Positions 17,139-26,325 of a stretch of 64,000 bases of DNA are shown piece after piece (the stretch's first letter is position 1; each line of letters begins with the position of its first letter). The position numbers and the translations under genes were made by a program. A model generated the notes under the pieces. It was not told the DNA's origin and did no database searches. It was given only the letters and a program-made list of their open reading frames with translations. The stretch is from an uncultured Eubacteriales bacterium (GTDB lineage: Bacteria; Bacillota; Clostridia; Christensenellales; Aristaeellaceae), in NCBI GenBank assembly GCA_900548145.1, contig URJB01000010.1, positions 7,947-71,946 of the forward strand, given 5' to 3'.

Positions 17139-18191
17139 TTACTTGCCGCTTCCTTCGTTCATCCGGGGCGCGGCGGCGGGAGCGCTGGCCTTGGCGATGC
17201 CTTCCCGCATATCGGTATCCGCTTCCAGATTCTTCAGCTGATAGTAGTCCATTACGCCGATCTTGCCTTCCCGCAGAGCGGCGGCCATGGCCTTGGGCAC
17301 TTCGGCCTCGGCTTCCACCACGCGAGCGCGCATCTCCTGCACGGAGGCCTTCATTTCCTGCTCCCGGGCCACAGCCATGGCGCGGCGTTCCTCGGCGCGG
17401 GCCTGCGCGATGCGGCGGTCGGCCTCGGCCTGATCCATCTGCAGCTGAGCGCCCACGTTGCGGCCCACGTCCACGTCGGCGATGTCGATGGAAAGAATTT
17501 CATAGGCGGTACCGGCGTCCAGACCTTTGTTCAGCACGGTCTGGCTGATCAGGTCAGGGTTCTCCAGCACCTGCTTGTGGGTCTCGCTGGAACCGACGGT
17601 GGTGACGATACCCTCGCCCACGCGGGCGATGATGGTTTCTTCCCCGGCGCCGCCTACCAGACGCTCGATGTTGGTGCGCACGGTGACGCGGGCCTTGGCC
17701 CGCAGCTCGATGCCGTCCTTGGCGATGGCGGCGACCACGGGGGTCTCGATGACCTTGGGGGTAACGCTCATCTGCACGGCCTGCAGCACGTCGCGGCCCG
17801 CCAGATCAATGGCGGAAGCCTTTTCAAAGGGCATTTCGATGTTGGAGCGCTGGGCGGCGATCAGGGCGTTGATGACGCGATCCACGTTGCCGCCGGCCAG
17901 ATAGTGGGTTTCCAGCTTGGAAAGGGTCACGTCCAGACCGGCCTTGCGGGCCTTGATGAGGGGATTGACCAGCAGCTTGGGCTGGATGCGGCGCAGGCGC
18001 ATACCGGCCAGAGAACCAATGCTCACGTGTACCCCGGCGGCCAGCGAGGTGATCCACAGGCCCACGGGCACAAAACGCAGGAAAACCAGCACCAGAATCA
18101 GCGCCAGCACGATGACCAGCACGATCCACAGCGCGGACAGGCTGTTGCTGCCGTAGCCGTAAGAGTTGACAAGAGCCCAGAGAAGATCCAT
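17139..18191 (-). CDS. floA: Flotillin-like protein FloA
   Basis: A 350-residue SPFH-domain scaffold protein of the FloA (YqfA) family, which organises functional membrane microdomains. The N-terminal hydrophobic hairpin (residues about 18-60) is followed by the SPFH core, a coiled-coil with EA-rich repeats ([20 protein letters not shown]), and a C-terminal variable tail. Length is slightly above the usual ~330. GGAGGAAAG lies before the ATG. It is immediately downstream of nfeD, the usual arrangement. Confidence 0.95.
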   Translation of the reverse strand: MDLLWALVNSYGYGSNSLSALWIVLVIVLALILVLVFLRFVPVGLWITSLAAGVHVSIGSLAGMRLRRIQPKLLVNPLIKARKAGLDVTLSKLETHYLAGGNVDRVINALIAAQRSNIEMPFEKASAIDLAGRDVLQAVQMSVTPKVIETPVVAAIAKDGIELRAKARVTVRTNIERLVGGAGEETIIARVGEGIVTTVGSSETHKQVLENPDLISQTVLNKGLDAGTAYEILSIDIADVDVGRNVGAQLQMDQAEADRRIAQARAEERRAMAVAREQEMKASVQEMRARVVEAEAEVPKAMAAALREGKIGVMDYYQLKNLEADTDMREGIAKASAPAAAPRMNEGSGK

Positions 18192-18230
18192 GTTCTTTCC
18201 TCCTTGCGGTGATAAAATGGGAATGAAGCC

Positions 18231-18743
18231 TTATTGGAGAGGCAGCCGCCGCACGACTACGGAAGCCCCCTCCACGTGATCGACGATCACGGGCGTATCC
18301 TTGGGAATGAAGTCCCCCTGCGAGGCCACGTTGAGCCGAACGCCGTCGAACTCCGCCAGCCCGGTGGGCCGCAGCGGCGTGGAGGTCACGCCCTTTCGCC
18401 CGACGAAGACCTGCATGTCCGCCGCACTGGTGGCGGAGTAGCCGTTTTCAGCCGTTTCCGCTTCCTTGAGGATGATGTTGGACTTGGACAGCCGCCCCCG
18501 GTTGGCGGAGCGCAGCGCCAGCGATATGGCCACGGCCACAATGGCCAGGATCAGCACCGTCACGCCCAGCGCCGCCAGTCCGCCGTGCCACAGATAGGTC
18601 AGCACAATAGCCGCGCCCTCCAGAATGATGCCGGAAATGCCCGGCAGGCCGAAGCCCGGCATAAAGGCTTCGACGATCAGCAGGACAACGCCGAAAAGAA
18701 AACAGAGGAGAATCGGCAGGTTCTCCAATAAAAATGCTTCCAT
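18231..18743 (-). CDS. NfeD-family membrane protein
   Basis: A 170-residue protein with two or three transmembrane segments at the N-terminus (LPILLCFLFGVVLLIVEAFMPGFG) and a C-terminal OB-fold NfeD domain (VGRKGVTSTPLRPTGLAEFDG). It works with SPFH proteins. The ATG at 18743 is preferred to an upstream TTG because AAGGAGG lies 8 bases before it. A TACAAT element (18791-18786) with GAGACA 17 bases upstream could be the operon promoter. Confidence 0.92.
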   Translation of the reverse strand: MEAFLLENLPILLCFLFGVVLLIVEAFMPGFGLPGISGIILEGAAIVLTYLWHGGLAALGVTVLILAIVAVAISLALRSANRGRLSKSNIILKEAETAENGYSATSAADMQVFVGRKGVTSTPLRPTGLAEFDGVRLNVASQGDFIPKDTPVIVDHVEGASVVVRRLPLQ

Positions 18744-18845
18744 CCGCAATTCCTCCTTCGAGCGTTTCGCCCGGTTGATGGGATCATTGTAGCATGGAAG
18801 CGTCCAAATGTCTCGATTTTTCGTCCCATTCCTCCGGAAAAGGTC

Positions 18846-19466
18846 TCATTTGTCATCCCCGGCGTCTGATCTTACACGCAGGGATTCCCGGAGCGCCTGA
18901 AGGTCGCGCCCGTAGTCCTCCTGCAAGTGGGGGTTGTAGATGATGGAGGCCGGGTGATACAGGGGAAACAGGGGCAGGGTGAACGCCTCTTTTTCCGGCG
19001 GAGAGACCACGGCCCGGGTCCACTGCCCGTGCAGGTGGCCTACCGTGTCTCGGATGAAGCTCTGCAGGGCCACGTTACCCAGCGTTACCAGCGCGTCCGG
19101 GCGAACCAGCGCGATCTCCTTCATCAGCCACGGGCGGAACAGCTCCTTTTCCTCCCGGGTGGGGGGACGGTTGACCCGGCGGCCTGCGGCGCTGATTTTC
19201 GTGGGCCGCAATTTAACGGTATTGGTGACGTAAATTTCGCCGCGGCGCAGCCCCAGCACTTCCAAAAAGCCTTCCAGATTCTTGCCCGCCTTGCCTACGA
19301 AGGGTTTTCCCTGCAAGGCTTCCTGCTCGCCGGGAGCCTCGCCGATCAGCATCAGCACGGGCTTTTTCGCCAGCCCCGCGCCGAACACCAGCGGACTTTG
19401 CCCGCCGGGATAGAGCGTCTGAAAAAACGCGGTGCAGTCCCGCTGAAAACGCGCCATAGCGTCCAT
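18846..19466 (-). CDS. Uracil-DNA glycosylase family protein lacking Fe-S cysteines
   Basis: A 206-residue protein of the UDG superfamily that would remove uracil from DNA. GEAPG at residues 42-46 and YHPASI near the end are the two active-site motifs seen in family 4/5 enzymes. Family 4 enzymes normally hold an iron-sulphur cluster with four cysteines; this protein has a single cysteine (C11), and the usual KCRP is KLRP. It is therefore a cluster-free relative. The ATG at 19466 is chosen for its AAGGAGG site; the frame extends upstream without one. Confidence 0.87.
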   Translation of the reverse strand: MDAMARFQRDCTAFFQTLYPGGQSPLVFGAGLAKKPVLMLIGEAPGEQEALQGKPFVGKAGKNLEGFLEVLGLRRGEIYVTNTVKLRPTKISAAGRRVNRPPTREEKELFRPWLMKEIALVRPDALVTLGNVALQSFIRDTVGHLHGQWTRAVVSPPEKEAFTLPLFPLYHPASIIYNPHLQEDYGRDLQALRESLRVRSDAGDDK

Positions 19467-19538
19467 GGTCTTTCCTCCTTCGGCCGAAAGCCGCTGTTTA
19501 GTGTGCCGCGCCGGATGGAAAGCCATGCGCGGGCCTCG

Positions 19539-19931
19539 TCAGCGGATGCCGCCCTCCAGCAGGGTCAGCGAGTGCAGAATGTCCGCCTTGAGCCACGAAA
19601 ATAGCCCCAGCAGCATGGCCACCAGCACAAAAATCACAAAAACGCCCAGCAGCACACTGAAGGTGTTCAGCACGCCCATGGTGGTGCGCACATGGCCTTC
19701 GTGTTCCCACGCGTCCTCGGCGGCTTCATCGCCGTCGTCGCCGCCGTAGGCTTCGTCCTGATAGGCAAGGTCGTCGTTGGTTTCTCCGTAGGCATAAGGG
19801 TCATAGTCCCCGCCGTCATCGGCGAAACGGTCAGCGCCGTCTTCGGAGCCACGATAGGGCTCCAATACGTCGTTGAGCTCCATGGGCTCATCCTCCTGCC
19901 CGGGCTGATACCGTCTGGTTCGATCGTCCAT
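19539..19931 (-). CDS. Hypothetical acidic protein with C-terminal membrane segment
   Basis: A 130-residue protein. The first 80 residues are strongly acidic and low-complexity (D, E, G, Y rich); residues about 88-115 form one transmembrane helix (FSVLLGVFVIFVLVAMLLGLF). AAAGGAGG precedes the ATG. No family recognised. It sits between trmL and the glycosylase gene on the same strand. Confidence 0.7.
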   Translation of the reverse strand: MDDRTRRYQPGQEDEPMELNDVLEPYRGSEDGADRFADDGGDYDPYAYGETNDDLAYQDEAYGGDDGDEAAEDAWEHEGHVRTTMGVLNTFSVLLGVFVIFVLVAMLLGLFSWLKADILHSLTLLEGGIR

Positions 19932-19987
19932 CCGCCGTTCCTCCTTTCGAAGGGCTTGAGTTTTCCGTTCCTATATTGAACGAACGG

Positions 19988-20503
19988 TCATACGTAATCC
20001 ATCCACGGGGCGCTTTCGTCCTCCCGGCCCGTCAGCGCGCCCGCTTCCTGCATTCCGGGAAAATCCAGCGTGCGCAAGGCTTCATAGAGCACAATAGCTA
20101 CGGAATTGCTCAAATTCAGGCTGCGGGCTCCCGGCACCATGGGAATGCGCAGGCAGCGGTCGTAGACCCGGCTGAGCAGACTTTCCGGCAGACCCCGGGT
20201 CTCCCGACCGAACACCAGAAAATCCTCCGGGCCGTAGATCGCTTCGGTGTAGCTTCGAGGCGCTTTGGTGGAAAGAAAGTGCATCCGCGCGCCGGGGTAT
20301 TTTTCCAGCAGCTCCTCAAAATTTTCATGCACCTCATAGCGCATCATGCGCCAGTAGTCCAGCCCGGCCCGCTTGAGGTATTTGTCCTCCAACGAAAAGC
20401 CCAGCGGCTTGATGAGATGCAGCACAGAGCCGGTCGCGGCGCAGGTGCGGGCGATATTGCCGGTATTCTGGGGAATTTCCGGCTCGTAAAGCACGATATG
20501 CAT
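19988..20503 (-). CDS. trmL: tRNA (cytidine/uridine-34-2'-O)-methyltransferase
   Basis: A 171-residue SPOUT-class methyltransferase that methylates the wobble-base ribose of certain leucine tRNAs. The N-terminal HIVLYEPEIPQNTGNIART and C-terminal MVPGARSLNLSNSVAIVLYE motifs (SAM knot) are diagnostic. The ATG at 20503 has GGAGG 8 bases upstream; the GTG three codons earlier is too close to that site. It follows recG on the same strand. Confidence 0.95.
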   Translation of the reverse strand: MHIVLYEPEIPQNTGNIARTCAATGSVLHLIKPLGFSLEDKYLKRAGLDYWRMMRYEVHENFEELLEKYPGARMHFLSTKAPRSYTEAIYGPEDFLVFGRETRGLPESLLSRVYDRCLRIPMVPGARSLNLSNSVAIVLYEALRTLDFPGMQEAGALTGREDESAPWMDYV

Positions 20504-20546
20504 GGGAATCACCTCCCGGGTATTGTACCCGAAATGAGAAAGGTTT

Positions 20547-22571
20547 TCAACTCACGGAGACCCGTCCGGCGGATTCGCTTACATAAGCTCCGGCCAGTTT
20601 TTGCACCGTCTCCCACTCCTCCGCAAAGGCGGGGTCGGTGCTGATCTCCTCCACGCACTGGCTGGCGCGGTACAGAAGGGTCATGTCGCCCGCGCCGGGC
20701 ATCAGGGCTTCGCCGTGCTGGCGGGTGCCCAGCAGTTCGCCCGGGCCCCGCAGTTCCAGATCGGTCTGGGCGATCTGGAAGCCGTCGTTGGTGCGCACCA
20801 GCGCCTGCAGGCGCTCGTTAGGCTCCGCCATCAGGAAACACCAGCTCTGGGCCGTGCCACGTCCTACCCGGCCCCGCAGCTGATGGAGCTGGGCCAGACC
20901 GTAGCGATCCGCGTCCTCGATGACCATGACGGAGGCGTTGGGTACGTTCACGCCTACCTCGATGACCGTGGTAGAGACCAGGATTTGCAGCTTTCCCGCA
21001 GCGAAATCCGCCAGCGCCGCCTGCTTTTCGGCAGCGGGCTGAGTGCCGTAGGTCAGCCCCACGGAGAAATCCGCAAAGGCCTTTCGGCTCAGCTCCCGGG
21101 CGTGGCTCTTCACCGCCATCAGGCCGTCGGCGGTCTCGCTTTCCTCCACCAGCGGGCAGACGATGTAGGCCTGCCGCCCGGCTTTCAACTCCTGACGAAT
21201 GAAGTCGTACAGACCGCCGCGCTTGCTTTCCGGCACCAGCCGGGTCTTCACCGGCTGACGGCCCGGGGGCAGCTCATCGATGACGCTTACATCCAGATCG
21301 CCGAACAGGCTCAGGGCCAGCGAGCGGGGAATGGGCGTGGCCGACATGACCAGCAGATGAGGAGCGAGATCGGTGGAGACATCGCCGCCCTTTTCCAGAA
21401 GGGCGGTGCGCTGGGCCACGCCGAAACGGTGCTGCTCGTCGGTGATGCACAGCCCCAAACGTTGAAAATGCACGCCGCCGCCGATGAGGGCGTGGGTGCC
21501 GATCACCGCCTGCCAGCGGCCCTCCTGAATGGCCGCAAGGGCCTCCCGCCGTTCCCCGGCAGGCATTCCGCTGACCAGCAGGCCGCAGCCGAAGCCGTTC
21601 TTCTCAAAGAAGGGCTTCATGGTTTCCACATGCTGCCGGGCCAGAATTTCCGTGGGAGCCATCAGGGCGCTCTGGTAGCCGCTTTGAGCGGCCAGCAACA
21701 TGGCCCCCATGGCCACGGCGGTCTTGCCGCTGCCCACGTCCCCCTGCACCATCCGGGCCATGGCGTAGGGCTCTGAGCCTTTCAATTCCATATCCCGGGC
21801 GATCTCGGCAAGGGTGCGGCGCTGGGCGCTGGTGGGGGAAAAGGGCAGCGAGGCCCAGAAAGCCTCCTGTCGTTCGGCGGGAGCCTCCATGGGCAGGCCG
21901 CCCCGGCGCAGCCGCCGCATCATGCGGATGCCCGCCTGATACATCAGCATCTGCTCAAAGGCCAGACGGCGCTGGGCGGGCTGGACTTCGTCCATCGTCC
22001 GGGGCGCGTGGAGACGGCGCAGAGCTTCTCTCAGCGGAAGAAGCTCATAGCGCTTCACCAGCGAAAGGGGCAGCGTCTCCGGGCAGACCTCGTCCAGCGA
22101 TTCCAGTGCCTCTCGGGCGATCTGTTCATGCACACGCTGGGGCAATCCTTCGATGGGCCGGTACAGGGGCACGATGCGGTTTTCCTTTTCCAGCGAAGGG
22201 TTCATCAGCTGCAGCCGTCCGCCCCGGCTTTCCACCGGGCCGCACAGCAGGAAGCGGGTGCCTCGGTTCAGGTTCTCCTTCATCCATGGTTGATTGAACC
22301 AGCAGGCGGTCAGCTTGCCGCTTTCGTCGGAAAAGGAGCAGGTGACCAGCGTCATTTTCCCCTTGAAACGGGACAGCTTCGCTTCGCCCTCCCGGACGAG
22401 GGAGAAGCACTGCCTTTGCCCTGCCGCCGCCTGCGCGGCGGGGGTGACGGCGCTGCAGTCCCGGTATTTTTGGGGAACGGCGTACAAAAGATCACGCAAC
22501 GAGAAGATCCCCGCTGCGTGTAAGGCTTCCGATCGATTTTTTCCGATCCCGGTCAGAGATGCAAGTTCCAT
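20547..22571 (-). CDS. recG: ATP-dependent DNA helicase RecG
   Basis: A 674-residue superfamily 2 helicase that remodels stalled forks and branched DNA. An N-terminal wedge/OB domain (about 1-230) is followed by Walker A GDVGSGKT, DEQHRFG, MSATPIPRS, and the C-terminal QLHQLRGRVGR motif. Full length. Three bases separate it from the preceding yloV gene, so the asp23-yloV-recG unit is tightly packed. Confidence 0.97.
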   Translation of the reverse strand: MELASLTGIGKNRSEALHAAGIFSLRDLLYAVPQKYRDCSAVTPAAQAAAGQRQCFSLVREGEAKLSRFKGKMTLVTCSFSDESGKLTACWFNQPWMKENLNRGTRFLLCGPVESRGGRLQLMNPSLEKENRIVPLYRPIEGLPQRVHEQIAREALESLDEVCPETLPLSLVKRYELLPLREALRRLHAPRTMDEVQPAQRRLAFEQMLMYQAGIRMMRRLRRGGLPMEAPAERQEAFWASLPFSPTSAQRRTLAEIARDMELKGSEPYAMARMVQGDVGSGKTAVAMGAMLLAAQSGYQSALMAPTEILARQHVETMKPFFEKNGFGCGLLVSGMPAGERREALAAIQEGRWQAVIGTHALIGGGVHFQRLGLCITDEQHRFGVAQRTALLEKGGDVSTDLAPHLLVMSATPIPRSLALSLFGDLDVSVIDELPPGRQPVKTRLVPESKRGGLYDFIRQELKAGRQAYIVCPLVEESETADGLMAVKSHARELSRKAFADFSVGLTYGTQPAAEKQAALADFAAGKLQILVSTTVIEVGVNVPNASVMVIEDADRYGLAQLHQLRGRVGRGTAQSWCFLMAEPNERLQALVRTNDGFQIAQTDLELRGPGELLGTRQHGEALMPGAGDMTLLYRASQCVEEISTDPAFAEEWETVQKLAGAYVSESAGRVSVS

Positions 22572-22574
22572 GAT

Positions 22575-24245
22575 TTATTCTACAGAAACCAGATAGTAGT
22601 ACAGCGGCTGACCGCCCATCTGCATTTCCACGTCGCAGTCGCCGTAGCGGGAGGCCAGCTCGTCGGTCAGGGCCTGCGCGTCGTCTTCTTTGGTGTCCTT
22701 GCCGTAGTAGACGGTGATGAGTTCGTCCTCGTCGGTGACGATGGCTTCCATCAGCCGCAGCGTCACATCCTGCACGTCGTTGCCCACGGTCTGGATCTTG
22801 CCGTTATACAGGCCGATGATGTCGCCCTGATGGATGTGCAGGTCGTCCAGATCCGTATCCCGGACGGCGTAGGTCACGGTGCCGGTGCGCACCCGCTGGG
22901 CGGCTTCCTCCATTCGGGCGGCATTCTGCTCGGGGGAAAGCTCGGGCTGGCAGGCGATGGCGGCGGCGATGCCCATGGCCACGTTCTTGGTGGGGATGAC
23001 CACGACCTTCTTGTCCTCGCACAGTTCGGCCGCCTGCTGGGCCGCCAGAATCACGTTGCCGTTGTTGGGCAGCACATAGACCACCTTGGCGTTGACCCGG
23101 CCCACGGCTTCGGAAATATCCTCGATGCTGGGGTTCATGGTCTGGCCGCCCTCCACCACCTGATCCACGGTCAGGTCGCGGAAGATCTGGTTGAAGCCTT
23201 CGCCCAGCGACACGGCCACCATGCCGGACTCCTTCGGGGGTTCCTGCTGGGCGGCGGGCTGGGGCTCGGCCTGCGGTTCTTCCTTGGGCTGGGCTTCCCG
23301 GCGCTTCTGGGCCATGTTTTCGATCTTCAGGTCGATCAGTTCGCCCAGACTCAGGCCAAATTCCAGAGCCTTGGCGGGCTCGTTGGTGTGAACGTGCACC
23401 TTCACGGCGCTCAGGTCGCCGGTGACGCGCACACAGTCGCCGATGCGGTTCAGGCGGCGGCGCAGGGAATCGATATCCTCCTCCACGATGTCCGGGAACA
23501 GGTTTTCAACCCCGAACTCGGTGCAGTAGATGTACTTCAGCTCGCCGGTCAGGCTGTGCTCGTCCTCAAAGCTGTCGCTTGCCGCGCCCTCGGCCTCGTC
23601 GTCGCTGGGCAGCTCCTCGCCCCGCAGCACGGCGGCATAACCCATGTAGATGTACAGGAGGCCCCGTCCGCCGGCGTCCACAACGCCCGCCTGCGTCAGC
23701 GCGGGCAGCATCTGCTGGGTCTTTTTCAGAATGACCTCGCCGGTGGAGAGGATGTTGGTGAACAGCGCGTCATAGTCGTCGGGCGTGCGCTCGGCCTGCT
23801 TGACGGCTTCCTCGGCAATGACGCGGGCCACGGTCAGGATGGTGCCCTCCTTGGGCTTCATCACGGCCTTATAGGCGGTCTCCGCGCCGCTTTTCAGCGC
23901 GGCGGCAAACTGCGCGGGAGTGATGCGCTCCACTCCGGCCAGCGCCCGGCTGAAGCCGCGCAGAAGCTGGGAGGTGATAACGCCGCTGTTGCCCCGGGCG
24001 CCCTTCAGCGCGCCCTTCGATACAGCCGCGGCGGCCTCGCCCGCGTTCAGGTATTCCTTCTGGTTGACCTCCCGGGTGGCGGAGGCCATGGTCAGGCTCA
24101 TATTGGTGCCGGTATCTCCGTCCGGCACGGGGAAAACGTTCAGCGCGTCCACCGCTTCCCGGTGTTTTTCCAAAAGCGCGGCGCCCGCGACCACCATATC
24201 CCGCAGCAGCACCCCGTCGATCGTTTTGGCTTGGATCAAGGTCAT
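22575..24245 (-). CDS. DAK2/DegV-type kinase-like protein YloV (FakA-like)
   Basis: A 556-residue protein of the YloV/FakA family. The N-terminal DhaL/DAK2 domain contains the nucleotide/Mg-binding NVFPVPDGDTGTNM and ARGNSGVI; a middle domain and a C-terminal acyl-binding-partner domain follow. FakA phosphorylates fatty acids delivered by a DegV-family FakB; no degV gene is in this window, so the assignment rests on architecture. Its place between asp23 and recG is conserved in Bacillota. Confidence 0.9.
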   Translation of the reverse strand: MTLIQAKTIDGVLLRDMVVAGAALLEKHREAVDALNVFPVPDGDTGTNMSLTMASATREVNQKEYLNAGEAAAAVSKGALKGARGNSGVITSQLLRGFSRALAGVERITPAQFAAALKSGAETAYKAVMKPKEGTILTVARVIAEEAVKQAERTPDDYDALFTNILSTGEVILKKTQQMLPALTQAGVVDAGGRGLLYIYMGYAAVLRGEELPSDDEAEGAASDSFEDEHSLTGELKYIYCTEFGVENLFPDIVEEDIDSLRRRLNRIGDCVRVTGDLSAVKVHVHTNEPAKALEFGLSLGELIDLKIENMAQKRREAQPKEEPQAEPQPAAQQEPPKESGMVAVSLGEGFNQIFRDLTVDQVVEGGQTMNPSIEDISEAVGRVNAKVVYVLPNNGNVILAAQQAAELCEDKKVVVIPTKNVAMGIAAAIACQPELSPEQNAARMEEAAQRVRTGTVTYAVRDTDLDDLHIHQGDIIGLYNGKIQTVGNDVQDVTLRLMEAIVTDEDELITVYYGKDTKEDDAQALTDELASRYGDCDVEMQMGGQPLYYYLVSVE

Positions 24246-24290
24246 TTCCTCCCGATACGCTTGTAATTTGTATGCCTACGGCGAGCGTCC

Positions 24291-24641
24291 TTACACCCGG
24301 ATGCCCTCCACGGAGATGTTCACGCGGCGGACTTTCACGCCGGTCATGCTTTCCAGCTTATAGCGCACGGTCTGCACGATGGTCTTGCAGACCTCGGCGA
24401 TGGAAATCCCGTATTCGACGATGATAAAAAGATCCACATCCAGCATGTCGTCCACCAGACGGAGCTGCACGCCCTTGGACAGGTTTTCCCGTCCCAACCA
24501 CTGCACCAGCCCGTCCTTGGCGCGTTTTGAGGACATGGCGACGATGCCGTAGCATTCCAGCGCGGCGTAGCCGACCACCTTCAGCATGACATCTTCGGTG
24601 ATATAGATCGTACCGATATCATTTTTGATCTTACATTCCAT
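24291..24641 (-). CDS. Asp23/Gls24-family envelope stress protein
   Basis: A 116-residue Asp23 protein (GTIYITEDVMLKVVGYAALECYG, then VEYGISIAEVCKTIVQTVRYKLE). Family members sit at the membrane or envelope and respond to stress. The ATG at 24641 follows GGGGAGG; a longer frame to 24680 lacks such a site. First gene of the yloV-recG operon, with a promoter at 24745-24717. Confidence 0.93.
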   Translation of the reverse strand: MECKIKNDIGTIYITEDVMLKVVGYAALECYGIVAMSSKRAKDGLVQWLGRENLSKGVQLRLVDDMLDVDLFIIVEYGISIAEVCKTIVQTVRYKLESMTGVKVRRVNISVEGIRV

Positions 24642-24716
24642 AAGTCCTTGCCTCCCCTGTGCGGCGCGGTGCGCCCACAATGCTGGCCTGCCCGTTACGC
24701 ACAGCAGGTCAGGCTA

Positions 24717-24745
24717 ATTATACATGATTGCAGGCTTTTTCGCAA
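24717..24745 (-). promoter_or_regulatory. Promoter of asp23-yloV-recG operon
   Basis: Minus strand TTGCGA (24745-24740), 17 bases, TATAAT (24722-24717). Confidence 0.65.
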
Positions 24746-24804
24746 CTCATTCCTTTTCGGAACGGAAAAAGGCCGGAAAAACGAAAGCCCAGCGGCTGCA
24801 ACGG

Positions 24805-24833
24805 TTGACAGCCGCCGGGGCGAATGGTAGACT
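24805..24833 (+). promoter_or_regulatory. Promoter of Syd-like gene
   Basis: TTGACA (24805-24810), 17 bases, TAGACT (24828-24833), 40 bases before the start. Confidence 0.65.
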
Positions 24834-24872
24834 TTTTGGTGGAAATCGGTCGGATGAAGGGAGGAAATGTTC

Positions 24873-25460
24873 ATGCAGTCGGCTTTATTGCCTATCATGC
24901 GTGATTATCTGGTCCGCTTCCAGCAGACCGCGATCAAGGAAACGGGCCGCCGGCCCCTGTGCTGGCTCCGCAGTCCGAAGGACGAAGCGCTGGTCATTCC
25001 CGGGTGCCGCCGTCCGGGCTACGCTTTCTGGCAGCCCATTTCGTGGAAGGACGATCAGGCGCCGTTGGGGGAACACACGGCGGAGTTTCACCAGAGTATC
25101 GTGGATTATCTGTCCCTGTGCCAGTTTCTGGAAATTCGTTTTTTTCTGCCGGTGGCCGGTTCTGGCAGCCCATACAGCTTCCTGTACCGCCGGGTGTTTG
25201 AAGCGGAGCGCAATACCGACTCCGCGCCGCCGGAGCAGAAATTTCAGGAAGCGCTGGATTACGCCGCACAGCGGCCCGAGCTGCCGCTGAGCTTCTGCAT
25301 GGCTGCCACCTGCGACGAGGGAGAAAAGCTGCTGCTGATGCTGCGGGCCGAGGATGGGGAGGCCTATATCGTCCCCGCCGACCAGAATCGGGAACCCGTG
25401 TATCTGAATGCGACGCTGGAGCGGCTGCTGCCAAGGGTACAGTTCGTGTACGATATTTGA
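24873..25460 (+). CDS. Syd-like (SUKH-superfamily) protein, tentative
   Basis: A 195-residue soluble protein. From memory its layout parallels the E. coli SecY-interacting protein Syd: an N-terminal helix, a FWQPISW segment like Syd YWQPQPF, a central helix-strand region, then LPLSFCMAATCDEGEKLLLM and a C-terminal LNATLERLLPRVQF. Syd belongs to the SUKH superfamily, which also contains toxin-immunity proteins. The match is by eye and moderate. The ATG at 24873 sits 8 bases after GGGAGG and is preferred to one at 24867. Single-gene unit, closed by a bidirectional terminator. Confidence 0.5.
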   Translation: MQSALLPIMRDYLVRFQQTAIKETGRRPLCWLRSPKDEALVIPGCRRPGYAFWQPISWKDDQAPLGEHTAEFHQSIVDYLSLCQFLEIRFFLPVAGSGSPYSFLYRRVFEAERNTDSAPPEQKFQEALDYAAQRPELPLSFCMAATCDEGEKLLLMLRAEDGEAYIVPADQNREPVYLNATLERLLPRVQFVYDI

Positions 25461-25467
25461 AAAAATA

Positions 25468-25509
25468 AAAAAGAGCGTCTCTGCCCGAAACGGCGGAGAC
25501 GCTCTTTTT
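25468..25509. terminator. Bidirectional terminator between Syd-like gene and nagB
   Basis: AAAAAGAGCGTCTC..GCC-CGAAAC-GGC..GAGACGCTCTTTTT, flanked by A and T runs on both sides. Confidence 0.93.
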
Positions 25510-25517
25510 GATGTGCT

Positions 25518-26243
25518 TTACAGCATCCCGGCGGCGGCCCGATCCAGCAGCAGGATCACGTTGGGATGGGTCTTGAGGATGCTGGCGGGGGTGCGGGAGG
25601 TGATATCGCCGCAGACCGTGTCGTGGATGGCCTGCGCCTTATCCTCGCCGGTAGCCAGCAGCAGGATGCAGCGGGAGGCCAGAATGCTGCCCACGCCCAG
25701 GCTGACGGCCTGACGGGGCACGGAGGCTTCGCTGTCGAAGAAGCGGCGGTTGGCCTGAATGGTGCTTTCGGTCAGGTTGACCACGTGGCAGCCGCAGGTG
25801 AAATGATCGTCCGGCTCGTTGAAGCCGATGTGGCCGTTGCGGCCGATGCCCAGCACCTGCATGTCGATGCCGCCCGCCGCAGTGATGGCCTGATCGTACC
25901 GGGCGCATTCCGTCTGGGGGTCGGCGGCGTTGCCGTCGGGAATGTGGATGTGGTCGGCGGGCATATTCACATGGTCGAACAGCTGCTCCCGCATGAAGCT
26001 GTGGTAGCTGCAGGGATGCCCTGCCGGCAGACCCACGTACTCGTCCAGATTAAAGGAGGACGCGCTGGAAAAATCCACCACGCCCGCCTTGTACAGGCTG
26101 ATGAGGGCCTGATAGGTGGGGATGGGGGTGGAGCCGGTGGCCAGCCCCAGCACGGAGTTGGGCTTGGAGATCAGCTGAGCGGCCAGCAGCGTCGCCGCCG
26201 CCTGCCCAACCTGCTGGGCGTGATCGTAAACGTGGATCTGCAT
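25518..26243 (-). CDS. nagB: Glucosamine-6-phosphate deaminase
   Basis: A 241-residue enzyme that converts glucosamine 6-phosphate to fructose 6-phosphate and ammonia. Family landmarks: GLATGSTPIPTY (phosphate loop), FNLDEYVGL, and GIGRNGHIGFNEP with the catalytic D/H region. AAAGGAGG precedes the ATG. A consensus promoter and a near-palindrome lie upstream, which fits control by a GntR-type amino-sugar repressor. No nagA is in the window. Confidence 0.96.
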   Translation of the reverse strand: MQIHVYDHAQQVGQAAATLLAAQLISKPNSVLGLATGSTPIPTYQALISLYKAGVVDFSSASSFNLDEYVGLPAGHPCSYHSFMREQLFDHVNMPADHIHIPDGNAADPQTECARYDQAITAAGGIDMQVLGIGRNGHIGFNEPDDHFTCGCHVVNLTESTIQANRRFFDSEASVPRQAVSLGVGSILASRCILLLATGEDKAQAIHDTVCGDITSRTPASILKTHPNVILLLDRAAAGML

Positions 26244-26301
26244 GAGAAAACCTCCTTTAGTAACCGAAACGTATCTTGACAGACCGTTGAAAAATCAGTA
26301 C

Positions 26302-26318
26302 AGATGCATGATACATCT
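26302..26318. promoter_or_regulatory. Candidate operator of nagB
   Basis: AGATGCATGATACATCT, a 17-base near-palindrome with one mismatched pair, at the expected transcription start of nagB just downstream of its -10. The regulator gene is not identifiable in the window. Confidence 0.6.
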
Positions 26319-26325
26319 TTCTTGG

